Shown here: in pieces, positions 6,969 to 15,254 of the stretch
Position numbering within the stretch: position 1 is the first letter of the stretch
How the letters are laid out: every line of letters begins with the position of its first letter
Assembly: GCA_902783365.1 (NCBI GenBank)
Contig: CACZQL010000037.1
Span: 1-54,878, forward strand
Origin: an uncultured Bacteroidia bacterium
GTDB taxonomy: Bacteria; Bacteroidota; Bacteroidia; Bacteroidales; F082
Length of the DNA: 54,878 bases
Direction: 5' to 3'
The notes under the pieces: generated by a model
Seen by the model: only the letters and a program-made list of their open reading frames with translations
Told to the model about the DNA's origin: nothing
Databases searched by the model: none
Program-made: the position numbers and the translations under genes

Positions 6969-8042
6969 ATGGCATACAAGATTTTAACTATTAATCCCGG
7001 TTCCACTTCCACCAAAATCGCCGTGTTCGAGGATGAGAACCAAGTGTTCAAGAAAAACCTTAAACACTCTGCCGAGGAAGTGGCCAAATATGACCGCATC
7101 GCCGATCAGAAGCCCTTCCGTACCGAAGCCATCCTCCGTGAACTGAAGGAAGGCGGCATCGACATCAAGGCCATGGACTGCATCGTCGGTCGTGGCGGCC
7201 TGATGCACCCTCTCACCTCTGGCGTCTATGAGGTGAACGAGGCCATGATCCGCGACCTCACGGAAGGCACCTACGGCGAACATGCCTCCAACCTCGGTGG
7301 CCTTATCGCCCACGACATTGCCGTGGAGATGGGTGTCAAAGCCTATATTGCTGACCCCGTGGTCGTTGATGAGATGGACGACGTGGCGCGCTACTCCGGC
7401 CACCCCTTGTTCCCCCGTATCTCCATCTTCCACGCCCTCAACCAGAAGATCATCGCCCGCCAGCTCGCCAAGGACCTGGGACGCAAATACGAGGACATGA
7501 ACATCATCGCCATCCATCTGGGGGGCGGCATCTCCGTGAGCGCCCATAAGAAAGGCCGTGTGGTCGATACCAACAATGCCCTCAACGGCGACGGCCCCTT
7601 CACCCCCGAACGCGCCGGTGCCCTGCCCGCAGGCTTCCTCGTGGACGCTTGCTTCAGTGGCAAATACACCAAGAAAGAGATCGGACAGATGCTGAAGGGC
7701 AAAGGCGGTTTCGTGGCCTACCTCGGCACCAACGACGCCCTTGAGGTCGAAAACGCCGTCAAAGCCGGCAACAAGGAATGGGAGAAGGTCTATCAAGCCA
7801 TGGCTTACCAAGTGGCCAAGGAAGTCGGCGGCCTCGCCGCTTCGGCCATGAGCATGGACGTCGATGCCATCTTCCTCACTGGCGGCATGGCCTACGACAA
7901 AGGTTTCTGCGCCCTGGTCAAGTCGCACGTCGAGAAAATCGCCCCCGTCTATGTCTATCCCGGCGAGGACGAGATGAAAGCCCTGGCCCTCAATGGCTTG
8001 ATGGTGCTTAACCATGAGGCCGACGTGAAAGTGTATCAATAA
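6969..8042 (+). CDS. buk: Butyrate kinase
   Basis: Transfers the phosphoryl group of butyryl phosphate to ADP, yielding butyrate and ATP. The 357-residue length is typical of the ASKHA acetate/butyrate kinase family. Visible signatures are the phosphate-binding loop LTINPGSTSTKIAVF at residues 5-19, the second loop LGGGISVSAH at 184-193 and the FLTGGMAYD adenosine-site segment near 300. The ATG at 6969 follows a 31-base linker containing short GAAAAC-type repeats. The gene ends at a strong bidirectional terminator hairpin (8082-8120). The operon contains no upstream butyryl-CoA-forming genes in this window, so the source of butyryl-CoA must be encoded elsewhere. Confidence 0.95.
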   Translation: MAYKILTINPGSTSTKIAVFEDENQVFKKNLKHSAEEVAKYDRIADQKPFRTEAILRELKEGGIDIKAMDCIVGRGGLMHPLTSGVYEVNEAMIRDLTEGTYGEHASNLGGLIAHDIAVEMGVKAYIADPVVVDEMDDVARYSGHPLFPRISIFHALNQKIIARQLAKDLGRKYEDMNIIAIHLGGGISVSAHKKGRVVDTNNALNGDGPFTPERAGALPAGFLVDACFSGKYTKKEIGQMLKGKGGFVAYLGTNDALEVENAVKAGNKEWEKVYQAMAYQVAKEVGGLAASAMSMDVDAIFLTGGMAYDKGFCALVKSHVEKIAPVYVYPGEDEMKALALNGLMVLNHEADVKVYQ

Positions 8043-8081
8043 ACACTTGATACCTTCCAACGATTCGGAAGCTTTACCAAT

Positions 8082-8120
8082 AAAAAAACCAACGCCGGCA
8101 TCGACGTTGGTTTTTGTTTT
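8082..8120. terminator. Bidirectional intrinsic terminator between buk and a convergent lipoprotein gene
   Basis: Perfect 10-bp stem AAAACCAACG (8085-8094) / CGTTGGTTTT (8105-8114) with a 10-base loop. It is flanked by an A-run on the left and a T-run on the right, so it can terminate both converging genes. Confidence 0.85.
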
Positions 8121-8141
8121 TTGGGCGCTGGGGATCAAGGC

Positions 8142-8720
8142 TTATTCCTCATCTTCCTCCACCGTGCCCAGCATTTCACTAACCTTTTCCATGATGGTGC
8201 CGTAGCGGTCCACCAATTCGGTGGGAATGTTGTCCACTTCCAAGAACTTGGCCACTCCATCGTAGGATTGTTGCAGCTCATCGTGTAAGTCGTCGGTCAA
8301 CACGCCCACAGCCAGATACAAGGAATAAATCCTGTTGGCAGTGCTCTCGAACTCGTCCATGTAGGGGGTTAGGAACTCGCCGCATTTCTCCGCCTCAATC
8401 TTGTTGTAAGCGGTGGCACGTTCGTACATGTAGTTGTTCAGCTCTTCAGTGTCAGCCTCGGTCAAACCCTTGATGTTGCCCTCGCTGTCGGTGGGATACT
8501 TTTCAAACAACTCGTTCGCGAAGTTCTCTCTCCTCTCTTCAAACTCGGCGAAGAAGTTCACGAAGTCGTCGGCGTTGGTGATGGCTTGCACCTCCTGTTC
8601 CGCCTGGGTGAAAAACTCGTCGGTGTCTTTCATGATTGCCTCTTTGGGCGAAGGAGTGCTGCATGCCACCATCAAAAAGGCCATCACCACTCCAGCAAAA
8701 AACAAGCTAAATTTTTTCAT
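8142..8720 (-). CDS. Small predicted lipoprotein
   Basis: A 192-residue protein with signal peptide MKKFSLFFAGVVMAFLMVAC and a lipobox (LMVAC|STPS), so it should be anchored in the envelope by an acylated cysteine at position 20. The mature part is almost entirely helical and acidic (EEFEERRENFANELFEKY, C-terminal EEDEE), resembling small helical periplasmic lipoproteins of Bacteroidales. No catalytic motif or named family is recognised. It is transcribed toward buk and ends at the shared terminator. No clear TAnnTTTG box was found in the 128 bases separating it from the ROK kinase gene upstream, so it may be co-transcribed with that gene. Confidence 0.75.
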   Translation of the reverse strand: MKKFSLFFAGVVMAFLMVACSTPSPKEAIMKDTDEFFTQAEQEVQAITNADDFVNFFAEFEERRENFANELFEKYPTDSEGNIKGLTEADTEELNNYMYERATAYNKIEAEKCGEFLTPYMDEFESTANRIYSLYLAVGVLTDDLHDELQQSYDGVAKFLEVDNIPTELVDRYGTIMEKVSEMLGTVEEDEE

Positions 8721-8848
8721 ACAGTTTAATTTTAATTATTATTATTTAAAAAGGTTAATAATTCAATGTTGTAAATCGTTCTTTACTCGTTGTTCATTCG
8801 GTGAATACCGAACTATCACCGAATAAGCACCGTTTCATCGTTATGTTT

Positions 8849-9808
8849 TTATGCCTCTTTCATCTCCACCAGGGCGGCGGCTCCGAGAATGGCCGCATCG
8901 TTGTTGGGTAACTCCGAGACACGGACCTCTACGCTGCCTTTGTAGATGAAGCAGAGATGCTCTTCAAAAGATTTTCTGGCGGGATCCAGCAACACCTTTC
9001 CGGCCTTCACGGGGCCGCCCATCAGGAACACCGCCTCGGGGCCGTTGAAGGCCACCGCGTTGGCCATGGCGATGCCCAGCCAATATCCGGTCATTTCCAT
9101 GACTTTCAGTGCCAGGGGGTCGCCCGCATTGGCGGCATCGCCAATCCCCTTGCTGGTGAGTTTGTTCCTTGGGACCTGCGACAGCACGCCCTGATACTCG
9201 GGATGCTGGTCCAACAGCTCCCGCGCGGTGGTCTTGATGCCCGTGGCCGAGGCGTAGGTCTCCAAACAGCCTTTTCTGCCACAGCCGCAGGGTCTGCCGT
9301 CGGGATATAACAACACGTGGCCCAACTCGCCGGCGGCACCGGTCTTGCCGTGTACCAGCTTGCCATCCACCACAATGCCGCTGCCAACGCCTGTGCCCAA
9401 GGTGAACATCACAAAGTTTTTCATGCCCCTCGCGCCGCCATACACCAACTCGCCGTAAGCCGCCGCGTTGGCGTCGTTCGACACCACCACGGGGATGTCG
9501 GTGTGCTTCGTAAACAAGGCTTTCAAGTTCACAATCCCCTTGAATTTCAAGTTCGTGGCGTTTTCAATGCACCCCGTGTAGTAGTTGCCTACCGGAGCGG
9601 CAATGCCGATACCTTCAATCGTTTCCACCCCGTACTCATGCATCAATTCGTTGATTTTCATCCAGATGTCGGCAATGTAAACCGCCGCATCGTCATACTG
9701 GTCCGTGGGAAGATTCTTGCGTCCAATGCATTTTCCCTCACTGCTCACCAGCCCGATATCAGTGTTCGTGCCACCAATATCCACTCCAATGGAATACTTC
9801 ATACTCAT
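8849..9808 (-). CDS. ROK-family sugar kinase (glucokinase-like)
   Basis: A cytoplasmic kinase of 319 residues, probably phosphorylating glucose or a related hexose with ATP. Diagnostic features in order are the N-terminal phosphate loop GVDIGGTNTDIGLV, the catalytic-region segment VVSNDANAAAYGELVYGGA, the GTGVGSGIV loop, the GELGH sugar-binding segment, and the ROK zinc site CGCGRKGCLETYAS (all four ligand positions intact). Length is normal for bacterial ROK glucokinases. Two ATGs are possible, at 9808 (MSMKYS) and 9802 (MKYS). The second fits family N-termini slightly better. Substrate identity (glucose, N-acetylmannosamine, fructose) cannot be settled from sequence alone. It is divergent from the Sel1 lipoprotein gene. 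Confidence 0.9.
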   Translation of the reverse strand: MSMKYSIGVDIGGTNTDIGLVSSEGKCIGRKNLPTDQYDDAAVYIADIWMKINELMHEYGVETIEGIGIAAPVGNYYTGCIENATNLKFKGIVNLKALFTKHTDIPVVVSNDANAAAYGELVYGGARGMKNFVMFTLGTGVGSGIVVDGKLVHGKTGAAGELGHVLLYPDGRPCGCGRKGCLETYASATGIKTTARELLDQHPEYQGVLSQVPRNKLTSKGIGDAANAGDPLALKVMEMTGYWLGIAMANAVAFNGPEAVFLMGGPVKAGKVLLDPARKSFEEHLCFIYKGSVEVRVSELPNNDAAILGAAALVEMKEA

Positions 9809-9826
9809 TATGTTTTGTGTTTAGAC

Positions 9827-9859
9827 TTGCAATATTACAAATAAAAATCCTTATTTTTG
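9827..9859 (+). promoter_or_regulatory. Probable promoter of the Sel1 lipoprotein gene
   Basis: TTG (9827-9829), 22-base spacer, TATTTTTG (9852-9859), 20 bases before the ATG at 9879. Confidence 0.55.
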
Positions 9860-9878
9860 CAAGCCTTATTTTTAAAAT

Positions 9879-10808
9879 ATGTCAAAGATGAAAAACTGTC
9901 TTCCGATATTCCTTCTCGCCGCCCTGTTGGCTGCTTGCCAGTCGCCCGCTCCCAAGCCCACCCCTGCCACCCCCACTCCGGGCGCCAAGCCCGACACTTC
10001 CGCGCCGCTCCCCAAGCCCGACACCCTGCCTCAGGTTTCCCAACCCGAGAAGCCAGCCCCGTTCCAGCGCGACACCACGGCGCCATACGGCTCCCCGCAA
10101 AACCCGGTCAGAGTGGAAGAGGGCAAACCCGTCGATATGTCCTTCCTGAACGGCCAACCCCGTCTCTCGCCCGGCGAAAACGCCGCCCGTCACATCGACT
10201 CCATCCGTGGTCGCGCCCAAAAAGGCGAACCCGACTACATGTATGTGCTGGGCTCCTGCTACGAGGAAGGTTGGGGCGTGGAACAAAACTATAAGGAAGC
10301 CTTGAAATGGTACCAAAAAGCTGCCGAACAAGGCCAGAAAAACGCCTACGGGGCCATCGGAGGCCTCTACCGCATGGGCAAAGGCGTCACCGCCAACCCG
10401 CAAAAAGCCGCTGAATGTTTCGAGAAAGGCGCCCAACTCGACGACGACAACTGCCTCCTCTGCCTCGGCAACTGCTATTATACTGGCTATGGAAAACCCA
10501 AAGACCTCACGAAAGCCGCCCATTATTGGGCAAAAGCCGCCAACCTCGGCAACGGTTACGCCATCAGCCAGCTGGGCGATGCCTATCTCGGCGGCCTCGG
10601 CGTCGAAAAAGATATCGAAAAAGCCATTGAATACTACCGACAAGCTGCCGATAAAAACATCCCCAACGCCCAATACCGCCTCGGCGTGTTCTACTTCTAC
10701 GGCCAAGGCGTCCCCAAAGACGAGGCCTACGCCAAACTGCTCATGAACAAAGCCCGCGACAACGGCGTGGCCGAAGCCCAAACCTTCCTTGAAAAACACT
10801 TTGATTAG
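9879..10808 (+). CDS. Sel1-repeat (TPR-like) lipoprotein
   Basis: A 309-residue protein with a short lipoprotein signal peptide ending LLAAC|QSPAP. A proline-rich, probably unstructured spacer of about 70 residues (PKPTPATPTPGAKP and similar) follows, then about five Sel1-like repeats from residue 105 to the end. The repeats are easy to see: YMYVLGSCYEEGWGV, AYGAIGGLYRMGKGV, CLLCLGNCYYTGYGK, AISQLGDAYLGGLGV and AQYRLGVFYFYGQGV, each followed by a KAxxWYxKAA-type helix. Such proteins act as envelope scaffolds for protein-protein contacts. The first ATG (9879) and one three codons later (9888) are both possible starts. The proline-rich linker would let the repeat domain reach away from the lipid anchor (inference). 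Confidence 0.85.
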   Translation: MSKMKNCLPIFLLAALLAACQSPAPKPTPATPTPGAKPDTSAPLPKPDTLPQVSQPEKPAPFQRDTTAPYGSPQNPVRVEEGKPVDMSFLNGQPRLSPGENAARHIDSIRGRAQKGEPDYMYVLGSCYEEGWGVEQNYKEALKWYQKAAEQGQKNAYGAIGGLYRMGKGVTANPQKAAECFEKGAQLDDDNCLLCLGNCYYTGYGKPKDLTKAAHYWAKAANLGNGYAISQLGDAYLGGLGVEKDIEKAIEYYRQAADKNIPNAQYRLGVFYFYGQGVPKDEAYAKLLMNKARDNGVAEAQTFLEKHFD

Positions 10809-10854
10809 TTGGCAGTTATTCAGTTATCAGTTATCAGTTATTCAGTTTTCTACT

Positions 10855-12123
10855 ATGAAACGCATTCTCATCATTCTCACCCTCATTCCCGCGCTCGCGT
10901 GGTCCCAATTCGACCATTATTTCGAGGCCGCGTCCTTGCGCATCGACTATACCCTCACGGGTAATGAGAAAAACACCGCCTTCGCCCTCAAGGAAATGAT
11001 TCGCGAACCCTATTGGAGCGGCTCCAAAATCAACCTCATCGACCATCTTGAATTCGGCAACTACATCGTCAAAGTGTATGAAAAAGGCACCGACCACCTG
11101 CTGTTCTCCAAAGGCTACCAGAACCTCTATGGTGAATGGCAAACCACCGAGGAAGCCAAACAAACCACCAAGACCTTCGACGAGTCGGTCATCGTGCCCT
11201 TCCCCAAAGTGCCTGTCGAGGTGGCGCTCTGCCATAAAAACTGGGAAGGCCAACTTATCGAGGGACTCCGCCTCACGGTAAACCCTAACGATTACTTCAT
11301 CCGTGCCGCCGACAACCTCAACCTTCCCGTCTATGACGCCTGGATCGGTAACCCCGATGTCACCAAGGCCGTCGATATCGTGATCCTCCCCGAAGGCTAT
11401 ACCCAACAGGAGATGGGAAAATTCGTCAAGGACTGCGACTTTTTCGTGCACAGCCTCTTCGACTACGCCCCCTACAACCGCTACCAACAAAGCTTCAACG
11501 TGCGCGGCGTCATGGCCCCCTCGCAGGAGTCGGGTTGCACCGAACCCGGCGACCGTGTCTATAAAAACACGGTCATGCGCTTCAGCTACTGGACCTTCGA
11601 CTCCGAACGCTATTGCATGAGTACCGACAACCGCGACATCCGCGACCTCGCCGGCCAGGTGCCTTACGACCAAATCTATATCCTCATCAACAGCGAGAAA
11701 TACGGCGGCGGCGGCATCTATAACTTCTATTGCTCCTCCGCGGCGGGCAACAGCTTCTCGGGCGACATCATCATCCACGAGTTCGGCCATGGCTTCGCGG
11801 GACTCGCCGACGAATACTACGACGACACCACTACGTATGGCGACATGTACAACCTGAACCTCGAACCCTGGGAACCCAACATCACCACCCTTGTGGACTT
11901 CGACTCCAAATGGAACGACATGCTCGACCGCAAGACCCCCGTGCCTACCCCCCGCGAAAAGAAATACGAGCATACTATCGGCGTGTATGAGGGCGGAGGC
12001 TACGAACCCAAAGGCGTCTATAGCCCTCATCTCGACTGCCTTATGAAAACCTTCAAGGGCCATGAGTTCTGCCCCGTGTGCCAACGTGCCATCGAACGTA
12101 TGATCCTCTATTATAGCGAATAA
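10855..12123 (+). CDS. Secreted M64-family zinc metallopeptidase (IgA-peptidase-like)
   Basis: A 422-residue exported metallopeptidase. Signal peptide MKRILIILTLIPALAWS is followed by an N-terminal beta domain (about 20-160) and the catalytic domain. The zinc site is HEFGHGFAGLADEY with H308, H312 and D319, the HExxHxxxxxxD pattern of peptidase family M64. VDIVILPEGYTQQEM near residue 180 is another family hallmark, and the C-terminus carries FCPVCQRAIERMI. Founding members cleave IgA, but most Bacteroidales homologues have unknown substrates. The start is placed at ATG 10855, where a standard signal peptide begins; a longer frame opening at 10789 overlaps the Sel1 gene. The linker 10808-10850 is built of TCAGTTAT-type direct repeats. 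There is no lipobox, so the protein is periplasmic or released. Confidence 0.88.
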   Translation: MKRILIILTLIPALAWSQFDHYFEAASLRIDYTLTGNEKNTAFALKEMIREPYWSGSKINLIDHLEFGNYIVKVYEKGTDHLLFSKGYQNLYGEWQTTEEAKQTTKTFDESVIVPFPKVPVEVALCHKNWEGQLIEGLRLTVNPNDYFIRAADNLNLPVYDAWIGNPDVTKAVDIVILPEGYTQQEMGKFVKDCDFFVHSLFDYAPYNRYQQSFNVRGVMAPSQESGCTEPGDRVYKNTVMRFSYWTFDSERYCMSTDNRDIRDLAGQVPYDQIYILINSEKYGGGGIYNFYCSSAAGNSFSGDIIIHEFGHGFAGLADEYYDDTTTYGDMYNLNLEPWEPNITTLVDFDSKWNDMLDRKTPVPTPREKKYEHTIGVYEGGGYEPKGVYSPHLDCLMKTFKGHEFCPVCQRAIERMILYYSE

Positions 12124-12144
12124 ACATTTTCAACAAACGACACC

Positions 12145-12699
12145 ATGAATTATCTTGATATCATCATCCTGGTGCTCTTGGCGGTCTTCGGCTTCACCGG
12201 CTGGCGCAAAGGCATCATCCTCGAAGCCACCACCCTTCTCGGCCTCGGCCTTGGCCTTTTCGGCGCCTTCTATTTCTCCGACTTCACTGCCGAACAACTG
12301 GTGCAATGGGTGGAAGTCAACCCGAAATACCTGAATATCCTTTCGTTTATCGTCACCTTTGTGATTGTTGCCATCCTGGTCAACCTCCTGGGGCGTCTCG
12401 TGGCGGGCATCGTCAAGTCGCTCAACCTGGGTTTCATCGACAAGATAGGGGGCTTCCTCTTCGGCATCGCCAAGGGCGTCCTGCTTTGCAGCCTGCTCAT
12501 CATGCTGCTCAATGTGTTTAAAAACAAGGAAATCATCAAGAACGACGACCGAGAGTCCTCCATACTGTTTCCCTATGTGGAAGCCGCGGTGCCATACGTG
12601 TATCAGGGTTTCGACTTGGTGAAGGAGGCCATGCGCGACATCAACCTCCCGGAACCACATCACGACGACTCTTCGGCCTCGACTCCTCAAGCCATTTGA
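12145..12699 (+). CDS. CvpA family membrane protein
   Basis: A 184-residue inner-membrane protein of the CvpA (colicin V production) family. It has four hydrophobic segments (about 3-22, 27-45, 64-86 and 100-124) and the family signatures GWRKGIILE near the N-terminus and GFIDKIGGFLFGIAKG near residue 98. CvpA homologues are linked to envelope integrity and tolerance of bile salts in other bacteria; the molecular activity is unsettled. It lies 21 bases behind the M64 peptidase gene and is probably co-transcribed. Its last 59 bases overlap the 3' end of the convergent OstA-like gene. Both reading frames are intact, so the hydrophilic C-terminus (PEPHHDDSSASTPQAI) is shaped by the opposite gene. 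Confidence 0.88.
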   Translation: MNYLDIIILVLLAVFGFTGWRKGIILEATTLLGLGLGLFGAFYFSDFTAEQLVQWVEVNPKYLNILSFIVTFVIVAILVNLLGRLVAGIVKSLNLGFIDKIGGFLFGIAKGVLLCSLLIMLLNVFKNKEIIKNDDRESSILFPYVEAAVPYVYQGFDLVKEAMRDINLPEPHHDDSSASTPQAI

Positions 12700-14176
12700 A
12701 CCCCTCCAGGTACCGGTCGCTTTCTTTCAGGTCTTTCTCGGGATACAGGGTCTCGTTCACGGCCTGATAGTATTTGATCCGTGAAATGCCGTCCTTGCCC
12801 ATGAGGATGCGCATGTTTTTTGCCGAGGCCACGTTGATGCCGATCAGCGCCCCGTCGTCCTCCCTGAGCCACGAGATGGTCCTGGCCTCGTCGTTCACCA
12901 GCACGTGGTCGATCTCGCCTTCCTTGAACTTCGACACCATCGACATGCCTTTGATTTGGTTGTACCCCTCAACGCTGTCCCTGCTGATGGTGAAGGCGGC
13001 GCCGCGTTGCAGCACGCTGTCGATTTTGTGGTGCGCGACTTTGATGTCGATGTAGTCGGCGGTGAGCTGCGAGTCGTCCGTCCACAGCACCGGCTCCACC
13101 CGCATCCTGATGGTCGAGTCGGCCATCATGTAGGTCATGGTGTCGCATCGGCCCTGCATGTCCGACTTGTAGAAACGCACGTTTTTGCGGCCCACGATCT
13201 TCTCCACCTCGTTGCGTTCGGTCTTGAAATGGTAGAACATGGTGTCGGAGGTGATGAACAGCGAGTCGCCGCCTTCGTAATACACCACGTAGGCGCTGTC
13301 GGTTGCGAACGAGAATCCTTTCTTCTCCCACACCTCGGCGTATTCGCCGAACAGCACCACTTTGTAGGCGGTGTCGAGGAGCTGAATGGTGTGCATCGCC
13401 TTGGCGAACCCCCGTTGCCGGTCGTACAGCATCGAGTCGGCCACCATGCGTTGCGTCTCGTTGTACATCACTGGATCGTCGTCGAGGAAGGCCAGGTCGC
13501 GCTCCGTGAGGTAATACCCGTGTTTCCCCTCCAAGGTGTTGTCCTCGTTGATGATTTTGGTCGGTCCCAAAAACCACATCTTCTCGATACGGGTATTATA
13601 AAAGAGCGTGTCGGTGAACATCTGGTATTTAGGACTTGTCACTTCCACCTTTTGGTAAAACCTGAATTCCTTCAAGTCGTCTTTATAGTAGCCTATCTCG
13701 CTGACGAGCCGTTTGTCGCCGCGGGTGGTCACACCATGGTGAGGGTAGCAAGCCAGATGCAGGTCGCGGTCGTAAGTCATGTATTCGGTTTCCAACAAGG
13801 TGGAGTCGTCCATCATCCTTACCTCATCGAAGAACTGGGCGAAACGCAAATCGCCGTCGTAGCGCATGGTGCGGCTGTACATATCGATGCTGTCGTTCAC
13901 ATTGATATGGACGTTTTGATAGGCGTTGAAGCTATTTTGTTCTTCAAAATAATAGGCACTGTCGCAATAAAAATGGGTAGAATCATGCCTTATATGAACC
14001 CTTCCAAGCAGTCGCACGGCTTCGGAGCCAGCAGTTTTGTGGAATTGGTCGGCGTGTACGATATGGATTTTGGTGCGTTCCGTGGGGGTCTTTGTGGTGT
14101 CGGGAGGCATGAAATCCTGCGCCCGCAATCCCGTTGCGATGCAACACAATAATCCAATCAATAACCATTTTTTCAT
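12641..14176 (-). CDS. OstA/LptA-like periplasmic protein
   Basis: A 511-residue exported protein built from repeated beta-jelly-roll OstA/LptA-type units, as in the lipopolysaccharide-transport bridge proteins. After the signal peptide (MKKWLLIGLLCCIATGLRAQ) come alternating motifs such as FHKTAGSEAVRLLGRVHIRH, HFYCDSAYYF and MRYDGDLR, which mark stacked beta-taco repeats. Bacteroidota carry this long OstA-like version instead of a short LptA. It probably shuttles or chaperones lipid-linked glycan across the periplasm, or supports LptD (inference from family). Four in-frame ATGs lie between 14191 and 14176; the one at 14176 begins a standard MKK signal peptide and is preferred. The 3' end overlaps cvpA by 59 bases. 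The repeat array at 14195-14569 lies immediately upstream, so no clean promoter is visible. Confidence 0.85.
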   Translation of the reverse strand: MKKWLLIGLLCCIATGLRAQDFMPPDTTKTPTERTKIHIVHADQFHKTAGSEAVRLLGRVHIRHDSTHFYCDSAYYFEEQNSFNAYQNVHINVNDSIDMYSRTMRYDGDLRFAQFFDEVRMMDDSTLLETEYMTYDRDLHLACYPHHGVTTRGDKRLVSEIGYYKDDLKEFRFYQKVEVTSPKYQMFTDTLFYNTRIEKMWFLGPTKIINEDNTLEGKHGYYLTERDLAFLDDDPVMYNETQRMVADSMLYDRQRGFAKAMHTIQLLDTAYKVVLFGEYAEVWEKKGFSFATDSAYVVYYEGGDSLFITSDTMFYHFKTERNEVEKIVGRKNVRFYKSDMQGRCDTMTYMMADSTIRMRVEPVLWTDDSQLTADYIDIKVAHHKIDSVLQRGAAFTISRDSVEGYNQIKGMSMVSKFKEGEIDHVLVNDEARTISWLREDDGALIGINVASAKNMRILMGKDGISRIKYYQAVNETLYPEKDLKESDRYLEGFKWLEESRPKSRRDVVPGG

Positions 14177-14194
14177 GTTCATAATCATCAATTT

Positions 14195-14569
14195 TAATCA
14201 TCTTTCGCCCTAATCATCTTTCGCCCTAACGGGCGATTCCCAATAGGTCCTCTGTGTGGAACGCTCCCCTCTCCACTATGGAGAGGGGTCGGGGGTGAGG
14301 TCCTATAACCCTCATTTTTTCTAATCATCTTTCGCCCTAACGGGCGATTCCCAATAGGTCCTCTGCGTAGAACGCTCCCCTCTCCACTATGGAGAGGGGT
14401 CGGGGGTGAGGTTCTATAACCCTCATTTTTTTCTAACCATCTTTCGCCCTAACGGGCGATTCCCAATAGGTCCTCTGCGTAGAACGCTCCCCTCTCCACT
14501 ATGGAGAGGGGCCGGGGGTGAGGTCCCGCTATAACCACCTCTCGCCTACGGGCGATTCCCAATAGATCC
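14195..14569 (+). repeat. Three and a half tandem copies of a composite palindromic repeat
   Basis: Units carrying TCGCCCTAACGGGCGA start at 14221, 14332 and 14444 (periods 111 and 112), preceded by a short partial unit (14195-14210) and followed by a truncated unit at 14533-14569. Each full unit also contains a perfect 10-bp hairpin, CCCCTCTCCA-CTA-TGGAGAGGGG, followed by GTCGGGGGTGAGG. The family matches the copy at 3526-3640 in opposite orientation. The last, truncated unit runs into the coding end of rsmI. This block fills the whole gap between OstA and rsmI. Confidence 0.9.
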
Positions 14570-15232
14570 TCCTTCCACAATGATGACGATTTCACCTTTG
14601 ACTTCTTTTTGGGAGAAATAGTCCAGCACTTCTTGCAGGGTGCCGCGGACGTTTTCCTCGTGGATCTTGGTCAGTTCGCGCGCCACACTCACTTGGCGGT
14701 CGGGGCCCATCACCTCGATGAGTTGTTGCAGGGTCTTCACCAACCGGAAAGGAGACTCGTACAGGATGGTGGTGTAGGGGTAGGAGGCGATTTCTTTCAG
14801 TTTGGTTTGCCGGCCTTTCTTGTGAGGCAGGAATCCTTCAAAGATGAATCGTTCGGTGGGCAGTCCCGAGTTCACCAGGGCCGGCACGAAGGCGGTGGGA
14901 CCGGGCAGGCATTCCACTTCGATGCCCCGACGCACGCATTCCCTCACCAGCATGAAGCCCGGGTCGGAGATGCCCGGGGTGCCGGCATCAGTCACCAAAG
15001 CCATCGTCTCACCCCCTTCCAGCCGGTCGGCGATGCGTTCCACCGTCTGATGCTCGTTGTTGAGGTGGAAGGCGGTCATGGGTTTTGAGATCCCCAAGTG
15101 TCGCAACAGGTTTCCCGAGGTGCGGGTGTCCTCCGCAAGGATTACATCCACCTCCTTCAGCACTCTGATGGCCCTCAAAGTGATGTCCTCAAGGTTTCCA
15201 ATCGGTGTTGGCACCAAATACAATCGCGTCAT
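14546..15232 (-). CDS. rsmI: 16S rRNA (cytidine(1402)-2'-O)-methyltransferase
   Basis: SAM-dependent methyltransferase modifying the ribose of C1402 in the ribosomal decoding centre. Family landmarks are all present: LVPTPIGNLEDITLRA at residues 5-20, the LVTDAGTPGISDPG loop near 80, LPGPTAFVPALVNSGLP near 110, and SPFRLVKTLQQL plus VARELTKIHEE in the C-terminal half. The 228-residue length is normal for short Bacteroidota versions. The last codons (GGSIGNRP and the TAG) are encoded by a truncated copy of the palindromic repeat array, so the natural C-terminus has been replaced or slightly changed. The core fold is complete and the enzyme is probably functional. It lies 22 bases behind the acidic repeat protein gene and is likely in the same transcript. 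Confidence 0.93.
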   Translation of the reverse strand: MTRLYLVPTPIGNLEDITLRAIRVLKEVDVILAEDTRTSGNLLRHLGISKPMTAFHLNNEHQTVERIADRLEGGETMALVTDAGTPGISDPGFMLVRECVRRGIEVECLPGPTAFVPALVNSGLPTERFIFEGFLPHKKGRQTKLKEIASYPYTTILYESPFRLVKTLQQLIEVMGPDRQVSVARELTKIHEENVRGTLQEVLDYFSQKEVKGEIVIIVEGGSIGNRP

Positions 15233-15254
15233 CCTCTAAATTCTAAATTATAAA

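Noticed and set aside
12905-14152. 415-codon plus-strand frame opposite the OstA-like gene
   Set aside because: The minus-strand frame has a signal peptide and OstA-type repeats; this frame is a compositional shadow.
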